Positions 16,670-24,642 of a DNA stretch of 64,000 nucleotides are shown piece by piece. Source of the DNA: Bordetella genomosp. 9 (lineage in GTDB: Bacteria; Pseudomonadota; Gammaproteobacteria; Burkholderiales; Burkholderiaceae_B); contig NZ_NEVJ01000003.1 in assembly GCF_002261425.1 (NCBI RefSeq), positions 310,001 to 374,000 of the forward strand, read 5' to 3'. Each line of letters starts with the position of its first letter. The first letter of the stretch is position 1. The notes beneath the pieces were generated by a model. It was not told where the DNA came from and did no database searches. It saw only the letters and a list, made by a program, of their open reading frames with translations. Made by a program: the position numbers and the translations under genes.

Positions 16670-17611
16670 ATGCGGCCACCCTTTTCGGTCGTTTTTCTGA
16701 CTACGTTGTGCGGCGCCGCGCAGGGCTTGCTGATCGCGCTGGTCGCGATGGAGCTGGCGGCGGCCGCGGGCTCGCTGACCCTGCCGTCGCAGGGATTTTT
16801 CGTGGCGGGCGCCGGGGCGGCCTGCGTGCTGGGGGCCCTGGGCCTGTTCGCGTCCTTTTTCCATCTGGGCCATCCGGAACGGGCATGGCGGGCCGTCGCC
16901 ATGTGGCGGACCTCGTGGTTGTCGCGGGAATGCCTGGCTGTCCCTACCTTTCTGCTGCTGGCCTTTCTTTACGGCCTGGCCCACGCGCTGGCGTTTCCCT
17001 ACAGCCTGGCCGTCGGGATCGTCGGTGTCGTGGCCGCAGCCGTGCTGTTCGTGTGCACAGCCATGATCTACGCCTGCCTGCGCTTCCTGCAGGAATGGGC
17101 CAGCCCCTTTACCCTGGTGAACTTCGTGCTCTTGGGTTGCGCGTCGGGTTTCACCCTGGCCACGCTGATCGCGGCGGTCTGGGCCGCGCCGCTGGTGGTG
17201 GTGCTGGGACCCTGCGCCTGCATCCTGATCGCCGCGAGCTGCATGTCGCGCATGGCCTCGCTGGCGCGCAACGCCCGCCTGCACCCCAAGTCGACCCTGC
17301 AGAGCGCCACGGGGATCCGGTCGGACAAGCTGGTCCAGAAGTCGCAGGGGTTCACCTCCAGCTCCTTCAATATGCGGGAGTTCTTCCACGGCAAGAGCGC
17401 CGCCATGCTGGCGACGGTGAAGACGGCCTTCGTGCTGGGTGCCTTCGTCATCCCGTTCATCCTGGTGATGCTGGGCTCCACGGCGGCGGCGTCCATCGCG
17501 ATGCTGGCGGTCGCCTTCGTGATCCAATACCTGGGATTGCTGGCCGAGCGCTGGTTCTTCTTCGCCGAGGCCCGGCACCCGCAGAATCTGTATTACCAGC
17601 GGGCGGCGTGA
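16670..17611 (+). CDS. membrane anchor subunit of the molybdopterin oxidoreductase (DmsC/SoeC-like)
   Basis: A 313-residue integral membrane protein with about eight hydrophobic helices that anchors the two soluble subunits and exchanges electrons with quinone. It shows DmsC-family features such as FASFFHLGHPERAWRAV in the second helix region and LAERWFFFAEARHPQNLYYQ at the C-terminus. An AAGGAG site precedes the ATG. The 71-base gap from the ferredoxin subunit contains no terminator, so the three genes form one operon. Confidence 0.88.
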   Translation: MRPPFSVVFLTTLCGAAQGLLIALVAMELAAAAGSLTLPSQGFFVAGAGAACVLGALGLFASFFHLGHPERAWRAVAMWRTSWLSRECLAVPTFLLLAFLYGLAHALAFPYSLAVGIVGVVAAAVLFVCTAMIYACLRFLQEWASPFTLVNFVLLGCASGFTLATLIAAVWAAPLVVVLGPCACILIAASCMSRMASLARNARLHPKSTLQSATGIRSDKLVQKSQGFTSSSFNMREFFHGKSAAMLATVKTAFVLGAFVIPFILVMLGSTAAASIAMLAVAFVIQYLGLLAERWFFFAEARHPQNLYYQRAA

Positions 17612-17668
17612 CGCGGGCGGCATAGCAATTGCGGCCGGGCAGCGTCGCACTGCCGTGAGGAGGCCGCC

Positions 17669-18631
17669 ATGAGCCGGATGCAAGCCTATCGTATTCACCG
17701 TTTCGGAGGACCCGAGGTCCTCCAGGAAGAATGGGTGGATATACCGGAGCCCGCCCAGGGCGAAGGCCTGATACGCATCCTGGCGGCCAGCCTGAATCCG
17801 GTGGATCTCAAGACGCGGGAAGGCAAATATCCGCTGGTGCGGGCCGATCGCCTGCCTTACATCCTGGGCCGCGACTGCGCCGGCATCCTGGAGGAAACCC
17901 GGCAGCGCCTGCCGGGCATCGAACCGGGCGACGCCGTCTATGCCTTCGTCGGCCAGGGGCAGGGGGCGTACGCGCAGTTCGTGACGACTCCCTTGGAAGG
18001 CATCGCCCGCAAGCCCTTGTCGCTGGACTTCGCCACCGCCGCGGCCGTGCCACTGGCCGGGCTGACCGCCTGGCAGGGCATCTTCGATCACGGCGGGCTG
18101 AAGGGTGGCCAGCGCCTGCTCATCCATGGCGCGGCCGGCGGCGTCGGGCATCTTGCCCTGCAGTTCGCCAAGGCCAAGGGCGCCGAGGTCTTCGTGACGG
18201 CTTCCGGCGACAGCGCGAACTTCCTGCGCGGCCTGGGCGCGGATCGCGTCATCGACTACAAGACCCAGGATTTCGAGCGGGAAGTCAGCGACGTCGACGT
18301 GGTATTCGACCTGATCGGCGGCGACACCCAGGAGCGTTCCTGGAACGTGCTGAAGGACGGCGGCGCGCTGATCTCGACGCTTAATGAGCCGTCACAGGAA
18401 CGCGCGCGCCAGAAAAACGCCCGCGCCGCCCGCTACACCGCCCGCCCGGACGGCCGCCAACTGGGCCGGATCGCCGACCTGATCGATCGCGAAAAGGTCC
18501 GCGTGCACGTGACCGGCGTCTTCGACTTCGCCCAGATGGAGCGCGCCCAGCGCCAACTGCAACAGGGCCACAACCGCGGCAAGCTGGTCGTGACCCTGAC
18601 GCCACGGCCGGACACGGCGGACGGGCAGTAG
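17669..18631 (+). CDS. NADPH:quinone oxidoreductase-like protein of the MDR family
   Basis: A 320-residue zinc-independent medium-chain reductase. The GroES-like N-terminal half begins MQAYRIHRFGGPEVLQ, and the Rossmann fold contains LIHGAAGGVGHLALQFAKA. No catalytic-zinc cysteine/histidine set is visible, which places it with quinone/enone reductases rather than alcohol dehydrogenases. A GAGGAGG site lies about 6 bases before ATG 17669. It starts 57 bases after the anchor subunit in the same direction and may be co-transcribed, but a role with that complex is not evident. Confidence 0.85.
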   Translation: MSRMQAYRIHRFGGPEVLQEEWVDIPEPAQGEGLIRILAASLNPVDLKTREGKYPLVRADRLPYILGRDCAGILEETRQRLPGIEPGDAVYAFVGQGQGAYAQFVTTPLEGIARKPLSLDFATAAAVPLAGLTAWQGIFDHGGLKGGQRLLIHGAAGGVGHLALQFAKAKGAEVFVTASGDSANFLRGLGADRVIDYKTQDFEREVSDVDVVFDLIGGDTQERSWNVLKDGGALISTLNEPSQERARQKNARAARYTARPDGRQLGRIADLIDREKVRVHVTGVFDFAQMERAQRQLQQGHNRGKLVVTLTPRPDTADGQ

Positions 18632-18695
18632 CGATCGTCTCTGGCCGCCAGGCCTGCCACGCTGTTGCAACCGCCTTTCGCAGTGCCGCCCATGG

Positions 18696-19499
18696 CTAAC
18701 GCCGCGCCAGTTCGCCGCGCAGGACTTCGGCGATCGTGCGCTGGCGCGCGGCGGGCATGCGATCAATAAGCGTGGACACGCTGATGGCCAGCCGGGGATA
18801 GCCTTCCGCATCGCACCAGGCCATTCCCACGCCGAGCGCGCCTGGCACCGCGGTGTTGCCGATGACCGACCAGCCGCGGTCGCGCGTGCTCTCCGCCAGG
18901 CGACGGATATGCGCCGCCGTCAGGCCGCCATAGCCGCGTAGCGCTGTTTCGTTGCGGGCGATCACGGCGGCGGCTTCGGCGGGAGGCAGCGCGGCCAGCA
19001 GCGCCAGGCCCGCGGCGCCCACGCCCAAAGGCTGGCGATGCCCCACGGTGACGGTCAGCACCTGCACCGGGTAATTGCCCAGCTCACGATGCAGGCACAG
19101 CGAGTCGTCGCCCGCACGGCAGATCAGGAAAGCCGAGTCGCCGATGGCGTCGCTGATGCGGCGCATCGCGGGGCGCCAGCGCCGTATCGCCTGTTCATGC
19201 GGATCGCCACTGTCGGCGTCGGTCTGCAGCACGCGATAGCGCGGCTTGTCGCCATCGCGCAGGGCATAGCCTTCGTCCACCAGGACGTCGAGGAAGCGAT
19301 ACACGGTCGAGCGTTGCATGCCGGTCTGCGCGGCGATTTCGGTCACGTGCAGGCCGCTGTCGCCCGCGCGACGCAACGCGCCAAGGATATGCAGGCCGCG
19401 TCGCAAGGTGCGCGGCCCGCCGTCGCGGTCAGGGGCGTTGGGGGTCTCATGCTTGCGGCGGCCCCGCGGCGGCGTAGCCTCAGTGGATGGCTTGTTCAT
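18696..19499 (-). CDS. IclR-family transcriptional regulator
   Basis: A 267-residue regulator. The winged helix-turn-helix spans about residues 28-90 (LRRGLHILGALRRAG, then TEIAAQTGMQRSTVYRFLDVL), and the rest is the IclR effector-binding domain with ALGVGMAWCDAEGYPRLAISV near the end. It diverges from the Bug receptor gene, and two copies of a TTTGTyCAAA palindrome lie between and at the starts. One copy covers this gene's own ATG, so it probably controls itself and the CoA-ligase pathway. No good ribosome-binding site precedes 19499. Confidence 0.9.
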   Translation of the reverse strand: MNKPSTEATPPRGRRKHETPNAPDRDGGPRTLRRGLHILGALRRAGDSGLHVTEIAAQTGMQRSTVYRFLDVLVDEGYALRDGDKPRYRVLQTDADSGDPHEQAIRRWRPAMRRISDAIGDSAFLICRAGDDSLCLHRELGNYPVQVLTVTVGHRQPLGVGAAGLALLAALPPAEAAAVIARNETALRGYGGLTAAHIRRLAESTRDRGWSVIGNTAVPGALGVGMAWCDAEGYPRLAISVSTLIDRMPAARQRTIAEVLRGELARR

Positions 19500-19511
19500 T
19501 ATTTGGACAAA
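19491..19511. promoter_or_regulatory. IclR operator candidate, copy 1
   Basis: Arms CTTGTTCATT (19491-19500) and TTTGGACAAA (19502-19511) flank a central A. It matches the second copy at 19565-19585 in sequence and symmetry, though the left arm is weaker. It overlaps the ATG of the iclR-type gene, which suggests autoregulation. Confidence 0.6.
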
Positions 19512-19564
19512 CGGTCTTTGCGCGCTCCTTGCGTAGAAGCATCATACGCGCAGGCAAACACAGA

Positions 19565-19585
19565 TTTGTCCAAAATTTGAACAAA
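19565..19585. promoter_or_regulatory. IclR operator candidate, copy 2
   Basis: Arms TTTGTCCAAA (19565-19574) and TTTGAACAAA (19576-19585) form a 10+1+10 palindrome with one mismatch. It lies 18 bases upstream of the Bug receptor ATG and its centre is 74 bases from that of copy 1, about seven helical turns, so two bound dimers could face the same side. Confidence 0.7.
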
Positions 19586-19603
19586 CAGACGGAGACAGAA
19601 AAA

Positions 19604-20617
19604 ATGATGCCAAGACGCTGCGCGCGTGTGCTGACGGCCGCCCTGCTGGGCGGCGGGATGAGCCTGGGCCTTGCCATGCCGGCCCATGCCCAGACCCAGA
19701 CTCCGACCCCGTCCAGATACCCCAGCCATCCCGTGACCATGATCGTCGGCTATGCCGCCGGCGGTGCCACCGACATCGTGGCGCGCCTGCTGGCCAAATC
19801 CCTGACGCAGGAATTGGGGCAGACCTTCGTGGTGGAAAACCGCACCGGCGCCAACAGCAATATCGGCGCGGAAACCGTGACGCGCGCCGCGCCGGACGGC
19901 TATACGCTCTACGTCGGTTCGATCGCCAACACGATCAACATGACGCTGTATAGCAAGCTCAATTACGACGTGAACAAGGATTTCGCGCCGGTGGGCATGA
20001 TGGCCTCCGTGCCCAACATCCTGGTGGTCAATCCCAAAGTGCCGATCAAGACCGTCAAGGAATACATCGCCTACGCCAAGGCCAATCCGGGCAAGCTGAC
20101 CTGCGCGTCGTCGGGCAGCGGGTCGTCCATCCATCTTTCCTGCGAGCTGTTCAAGATAGAGACGGGCACGGACATCCTGCACGTGCCGTATCGGGGCAGC
20201 GGCCCGGCGGTGGCGGATCTGCTGGGCGGGCAGGTCGATTCGATGTTCGACAACATGCCGTCTTCCTTGCCTCACGTGCGGGCCGGGAAGCTGCGCGCGC
20301 TGGGGGTGACTTCGCAACAGCGCGTGCCATTCGCGCCGGATGTGCCGACGTTGGCGGAGTCGGGCTTGCCCGGGTTCTCGGTGGAGTCGTGGTTCGGGCT
20401 GATGGCGCCGGCCGGAACGCCGCCGGCGGTGATCGAGCGGCTGAATACGGCGTTGAACGAGGCCTTGAAGTCTGCCGACCTGCGGGCGGTGTACGACAAG
20501 AGCGGGTTCGTGCTGCCGCCCGAGGACAATTCGCCCAAGGCGTTTGGCAGGTTTATTGCCGCGGAGACGGCGAAGTGGGCCAAGGTGGTGAAGACGGCGA
20601 ATCTGAAGGCTGAGTGA
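19604..20617 (+). CDS. Bug-family (tripartite tricarboxylate transporter type) solute-binding protein
   Basis: A 337-residue periplasmic receptor with a signal peptide ending near AHAQT and the TctC core: PVTMIVGYAAGGATDIVARL near the mature N-terminus, then VVENRTGANSNIG and AAPDGYTLYVGS. Such Bug proteins are strongly amplified in Bordetella and relatives and bind carboxylates or other small acids. No TctA/TctB membrane partners are encoded in the window, so it must share permeases made elsewhere or act in sensing. An operator palindrome sits just upstream. A carboxylate ligand fits the CoA ligase encoded next. Confidence 0.92.
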   Translation: MMPRRCARVLTAALLGGGMSLGLAMPAHAQTQTPTPSRYPSHPVTMIVGYAAGGATDIVARLLAKSLTQELGQTFVVENRTGANSNIGAETVTRAAPDGYTLYVGSIANTINMTLYSKLNYDVNKDFAPVGMMASVPNILVVNPKVPIKTVKEYIAYAKANPGKLTCASSGSGSSIHLSCELFKIETGTDILHVPYRGSGPAVADLLGGQVDSMFDNMPSSLPHVRAGKLRALGVTSQQRVPFAPDVPTLAESGLPGFSVESWFGLMAPAGTPPAVIERLNTALNEALKSADLRAVYDKSGFVLPPEDNSPKAFGRFIAAETAKWAKVVKTANLKAE

Positions 20618-20644
20618 TCGGCCCGTATGAGTGATCGGCCTGTA
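20611..20644 (+). repeat. 17-base tandem duplication at a gene junction
   Basis: TGAGTGATCGGCCCGTA (20611-20627) is repeated at 20628-20644 with one C/T difference. The first copy contains the Bug stop codon, and the junction creates an ATG at 20627 in frame with the CoA ligase. That ATG is therefore probably a by-product rather than the true start. Confidence 0.8.
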
Positions 20645-20659
20645 TTCAAGGAGTTTCTG

Positions 20660-22180
20660 GTGTACCCCATCGATTTCTTTTTCCGTGCGGCGCAGCGCTA
20701 TCCCGGCAATACGGCGCTGGATGGTCCGGACGGAAGCATTTCGTACGCCGACCTGGCGGATCGCGTGCGTGCCCTGGCCGCGGCGATGCAGGCCTTCGAT
20801 CCCGCACCGCAGACCCGCGTCGCCATCTGTGCCGGCAATACGGCCGAACATATCCTTGCGCTGCTGGCCACGCTGGCGGCGGGCAAGATCTGGGTGCCGC
20901 TGAACTACCGCAGCACCCCCACCGAGATCGGCCGCATCCTGGAGGCGACGGAACCGTCCATCATCGCGCTCGATGCCGTTGGCGCGCCCCTGGTCGGCAC
21001 GTCGATCTCCGCGCACCGCATCCGGCTGGATGGGGCGGCCGGCGCGCACGCGACGGAATACGCACTGTCCGCCTTGCTGGCGCGTCATGCCGGCGCGGCG
21101 CCCGTTGTCTATCCCATGGACCGCGACGCGGTGCAAGCCATCAAGTTCACCGGCGGCACCACCGGCCTGCCCAAGGGCGTGATGCAGCCGGCGCGTGCGT
21201 GGAACGCCGGCATCATCAACCAGATCAACGGCTGGGGCCTGGGCCCGCAGGACCGTTACGTGGTGGCCGCGCCCATTACCCATGGGACGGGCACCTACCT
21301 GCTGCCGCTGCTGGCCCAGGGCGGCGCCTTGCTGCTGGTCGACGCGGCCAGCCCCGCCACCATCACCGCGGCCTTCCGCGAGCGCGGCGGCACGCTCAGC
21401 TTCATGCCGCCGACCCTGATCTACATGATCATGGCGCAGGACGGCGTGTCCCGCGCCGACTTCCCGCATCTGCGCAACCTCATCTACGGCGGCGCCCCCA
21501 TGCCCGTGGGCAAGTTCGAGCAGGCGCGCGCATTCTTCGGCCCCGTGCTCGGCACCACCTACGGCCAGACCGAGGCCCCGCAGATCGTCACCCTGATGCG
21601 CCCGGCCGACTTCGAGGACGCCGCCAACCTGGGTTCGGTCGGCCGCGTCACGTGGCTGTCGGACCTGGCGATCCTGGGGCCGGATGGCCAGCCCGTCGCC
21701 ACGGGCGAGATCGGCGAGGTGGCCGTGCGCGGCGACCTGGTCATGACGGGCTATTGGCGCCTGCCGGAGAAAACCGCCGAGACCCTGGTCGACGGCTGGC
21801 TGCGCACCGGCGATACGGGCCTGGTGGATGAGCGGGGCTACCTGTTCCTCAAGGATCGCTTGCGCGACGTCGTCATCACGGGCGGCTTCAACGTGTATCC
21901 GGTCGACGTGGAAAACGCCCTGATCTCGCATCCCGACGTGCACGAGTGCTCGGTGTTCGGCGTGCCCGACGACAAATGGGGCGAAGCCGTGCATGCCGCC
22001 GTGCAACCGCGCGCCGGCGCCGTCATCGATGCCGAAGCGCTCAAGCGGCATGTGCGCGGGCTGCTGGGACCGGTCCATGCCCCCAAGCAGATTCATATCT
22101 ACGAGAGCCTGCCCCGATCGTCGGTGGGCAAGGTACTCAAGAACGCGGTGCGCGACGCCGCTCTCAAGGAAATCGCATGA
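20660..22180 (+). CDS. acyl-CoA ligase, AMP-forming
   Basis: About 506 residues of the class I adenylate-forming family, which activates a carboxylic acid with ATP and joins it to CoA. The phosphate-binding loop is KFTGGTTGLPKGV. Downstream motifs are TTYGQTEAP, GWLRTGDTGL, the hinge KDRLRDVVITGG, and the C-terminal SSVGKVLKNAVRD with the catalytic lysine. GTG 20660 is preferred because AAGGAG lies 6 bases upstream; an in-frame ATG at 20627 arises from a tandem repeat. The stop overlaps the next ATG. The acid is unknown, but a multi-carboxylate is suggested by the lyase encoded next. Confidence 0.88.
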   Translation: MYPIDFFFRAAQRYPGNTALDGPDGSISYADLADRVRALAAAMQAFDPAPQTRVAICAGNTAEHILALLATLAAGKIWVPLNYRSTPTEIGRILEATEPSIIALDAVGAPLVGTSISAHRIRLDGAAGAHATEYALSALLARHAGAAPVVYPMDRDAVQAIKFTGGTTGLPKGVMQPARAWNAGIINQINGWGLGPQDRYVVAAPITHGTGTYLLPLLAQGGALLLVDAASPATITAAFRERGGTLSFMPPTLIYMIMAQDGVSRADFPHLRNLIYGGAPMPVGKFEQARAFFGPVLGTTYGQTEAPQIVTLMRPADFEDAANLGSVGRVTWLSDLAILGPDGQPVATGEIGEVAVRGDLVMTGYWRLPEKTAETLVDGWLRTGDTGLVDERGYLFLKDRLRDVVITGGFNVYPVDVENALISHPDVHECSVFGVPDDKWGEAVHAAVQPRAGAVIDAEALKRHVRGLLGPVHAPKQIHIYESLPRSSVGKVLKNAVRDAALKEIA

Positions 22181-23019
22181 CTGGATCATCGAACGGCACG
22201 AATCAAGCAGGTCGCACGAACGGCACGGACCATGGCAAGGGCACCGGCCCCGTCACCCGGCTGTGCGCGCATCATCTCACCGGCATGTCCTATCGCGACG
22301 CCGACCTGGTCGAGGACCTGATCGGCAAGACCACGTTCACCGAGGTGCTGTTCATGCAGATCACGGGACGCAAGGCGCGTCCGGTCGACCTGCGCATCGT
22401 CGATGCGGTGCTGGTGACCTTGATGGAGCATGGCCTGACTCCCAGCGCCATCGCCACGCGGTTGATCTATATGAGCGCGCCGGAGAACCTGCAGGGGGCG
22501 GTGGCAGCCGGCCTGATGGCCGTGGGCAGTTCCTTCGTCGGCACCATGGAGAACTGCTCGCGCCTGCTGGACCGCATCAAGGATGCCGCCGATCCGCGCG
22601 CCGAGGCGCTGGACATCGCCCGGGCCCATCGCGCGGAGAAGCGTGCCATGCCGGGCTTCGGCCATCATCTGCACAAGCCCGACGACCCGCGCGCGATCAA
22701 GTTGCTGGACATGGCCGAAGCGGAGCCGGAACTGGCCGGCACCTCGGTGCGCGCCCTGCGCACGCTGGCCGCCGCGGTGGACGAGGTGGCGGGGCGCCAC
22801 ATCACCATCAACGCGACCGGCGCGGTGGCGGCCCTGCTGGGCGAGCTGGGCATCCCCACCGCGCTGATGCGCGGTTTCGCCGTGATCTCGCGTGCCGCCG
22901 GCTTGGTGGCGCACGTGGCGGAGGAGCAGGAAAGCCCTTCCGGCCGTTTCATCTGGGACACCATCGACCATGCCATTCCCTATGTGGGCAAGGGCAAGAG
23001 CCATCAGACGCAGGAGTGA
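22177..23019 (+). CDS. citryl-CoA lyase / small citrate synthase-like protein
   Basis: A 280-residue member of the citrate synthase superfamily, shorter than true citrate synthase (about 430). The active-site histidine motif is visible as MPGFGHHLHKPDDPRA, and SRAAGLVAHVAEEQES carries the region of the C-terminal catalytic histidine and arginine. Proteins of this size are usually classed as citryl-CoA lyases, which cleave a citryl-CoA-like thioester. Coupled by an ATGA overlap to the CoA ligase, it probably splits the activated acid into two smaller units. The first 28 residues are a Thr/Asn/Gly-rich extension. Confidence 0.8.
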   Translation: MTGSSNGTNQAGRTNGTDHGKGTGPVTRLCAHHLTGMSYRDADLVEDLIGKTTFTEVLFMQITGRKARPVDLRIVDAVLVTLMEHGLTPSAIATRLIYMSAPENLQGAVAAGLMAVGSSFVGTMENCSRLLDRIKDAADPRAEALDIARAHRAEKRAMPGFGHHLHKPDDPRAIKLLDMAEAEPELAGTSVRALRTLAAAVDEVAGRHITINATGAVAALLGELGIPTALMRGFAVISRAAGLVAHVAEEQESPSGRFIWDTIDHAIPYVGKGKSHQTQE

Positions 23020-23025
23020 CGGGCC

Positions 23026-23775
23026 ATGGCGATGAACCAAGGCAAGGAAACGGTGCGCGACGTCCTGGTCACGGGCGGCAGCAACGGAATAGGGCGCGCG
23101 GTGGTGCGGCGTCTGTTGGCGGACGGCGCGCGGGTGATCAATTTCGATATGCGCGCGCCGGCGGAAACGCTGCCGGGCGAGACGCATGTGGCGGTCGACC
23201 TGAGCGATGCGGCGGCGACCCGCCAGGCCGCGGCGGAACTGGCGGCCGTGACGCCGGTGCTGCGCCTGGTGAATAACGCCGGCATCGTGCGGCCGGCGCC
23301 CTTGCAGGACGCCACGCCGGAAGACCTGGCGGCGGTCAGCGCCCTGAATCTGCAGGCGCCCCTGCTGTTGCTGCAGGGGCTGTTGCCGGGCATGCGCGCG
23401 GCGCGTTTCGGCCGGGTGGTGAATATCGCCAGCCGCGCCGCGCTGGGCAAGGCCGAGCGCAGCGTCTACGCGGCGACCAAGGCTGGGCTGTTGGGGATGA
23501 CGCGCACGTGGGCGCTGGAGACGGGCGCGTATGGCGTGACGGTCAATGCCATCGGTCCGGGACCGATCGCCACCGAGCTGTTCACGCGCGTCAATCCGCC
23601 GGGTGCGCCGTCCACGCAACGCATCATCGACAACATCCCGGTGCGGCGCATGGGGCAACCCGAGGATGTCGCGCATGCGGTGGCTACGCTGCTGGACGAC
23701 CGCGCCGGCTTCATTACGGGGCAGGTGCTTTATGTCTGCGGCGGCATGACGGTCGGCCTGGGGCAGGCGGCATGA
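23026..23775 (+). CDS. short-chain dehydrogenase/reductase
   Basis: A 249-residue classical SDR with the cofactor loop VTGGSNGIG near the N-terminus, the NNAGI motif, a catalytic serine in NIASRAA and YAATK as the catalytic Tyr/Lys pair. Lack of an acidic residue directly after the glycine loop leaves NAD versus NADP open. It lies 6 bases after the lyase gene and overlaps the next SDR by four bases, so it likely oxidises a hydroxyl group of the substrate or a pathway intermediate. Confidence 0.9.
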   Translation: MAMNQGKETVRDVLVTGGSNGIGRAVVRRLLADGARVINFDMRAPAETLPGETHVAVDLSDAAATRQAAAELAAVTPVLRLVNNAGIVRPAPLQDATPEDLAAVSALNLQAPLLLLQGLLPGMRAARFGRVVNIASRAALGKAERSVYAATKAGLLGMTRTWALETGAYGVTVNAIGPGPIATELFTRVNPPGAPSTQRIIDNIPVRRMGQPEDVAHAVATLLDDRAGFITGQVLYVCGGMTVGLGQAA

Positions 23776-24572
23776 CGGCGCGCCTGGCGGGCAAGGTGGC
23801 GCTGGTGGCGGGTGCGGGGGCCAGCGGGCCGGGCTGGAGCATAGGCAAGGCCAGTTGCGTCACCCTGGCGCGGCAGGGCGCCCGCATTATCGCGCTGGAT
23901 CGCGACGCGGCGGCGGCGGAGGATGCCGCGCGGGAAGTGGCCCATGCCGGCGGCATCGCCTTGCCCCTGTGTGCCGACGTCGGCGACGAAGCGGCGATGC
24001 GCCAGGCCGTGACCAGCGCCATGGCGGAATTTGGCCGCATCGACATCCTGCAGGCCAATGCCGGCATAGGCAAGGTGGGCGGCCCGGGCGACATTAGCGT
24101 CGAGGACTGGGAGCGCATCCAGCGCGTCAACGTGACCAGCCTGCTGATCGCCAGCAGCCTGGTGGCGCCCATCATGAAGGCGCAGGGGGGCGGCGCCATT
24201 GTCACCGTGTCTTCCATCGCCGGCATCCGCTACACCGGCTATCCGCACCTGGCCTACAGCGTGACCAAGGCCGCCGTCATCCATTTCGCCCGCATGCTGG
24301 CGCAGCAGTACGCCGCCGACGGCATCCGCGCCAACACCGTCATTCCCGGCCTGATCGACACGCCGCGCGTGCGCCACACGGTGGGCCGCATGTTCGACCC
24401 GACCGATGCCCAGGCCGCCAGCCGCGCCCGCGATCGCCAGGTACCCATGGGCCGCATGGGCACCCCATGGGAAGTCGCCAACGCCGTCGCCTTCCTGGCC
24501 TCCGACGAAGCATCCTATATCACCGGCACGGAACTGGTGGTGGACGGCGGCTTGGTGGGCAAGTATGCGTAG
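23772..24572 (+). CDS. short-chain dehydrogenase/reductase
   Basis: A 266-residue SDR and the last gene of the pathway operon. The cofactor loop is AGAGASGPGWSIG, an atypical long spacing shared by a group of 3-oxoacyl-reductase-like SDRs. It is followed by QANAGIG, the serine in VSSIAGI and the catalytic pair in YSVTK. The aspartate in IALDRD after the second strand predicts NAD use. It starts by ATGA overlap with the previous SDR. Two SDRs in a row suggest two oxidation steps or two stereoisomers. Confidence 0.9.
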   Translation: MTARLAGKVALVAGAGASGPGWSIGKASCVTLARQGARIIALDRDAAAAEDAAREVAHAGGIALPLCADVGDEAAMRQAVTSAMAEFGRIDILQANAGIGKVGGPGDISVEDWERIQRVNVTSLLIASSLVAPIMKAQGGGAIVTVSSIAGIRYTGYPHLAYSVTKAAVIHFARMLAQQYAADGIRANTVIPGLIDTPRVRHTVGRMFDPTDAQAASRARDRQVPMGRMGTPWEVANAVAFLASDEASYITGTELVVDGGLVGKYA

Positions 24573-24642
24573 AAAGGCCTGACGGGAGGGCAGGCGGCCG
24601 CGCCAGGAATAAACTGCGGCTAGACCGAGTCCGCCATTGCTT

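Noticed and set aside
20627..20629. ATG start for the CoA ligase
   Set aside because: It is produced by a 17-base tandem repeat and has no ribosome-binding site; GTG 20660 has a well-spaced AAGGAG.
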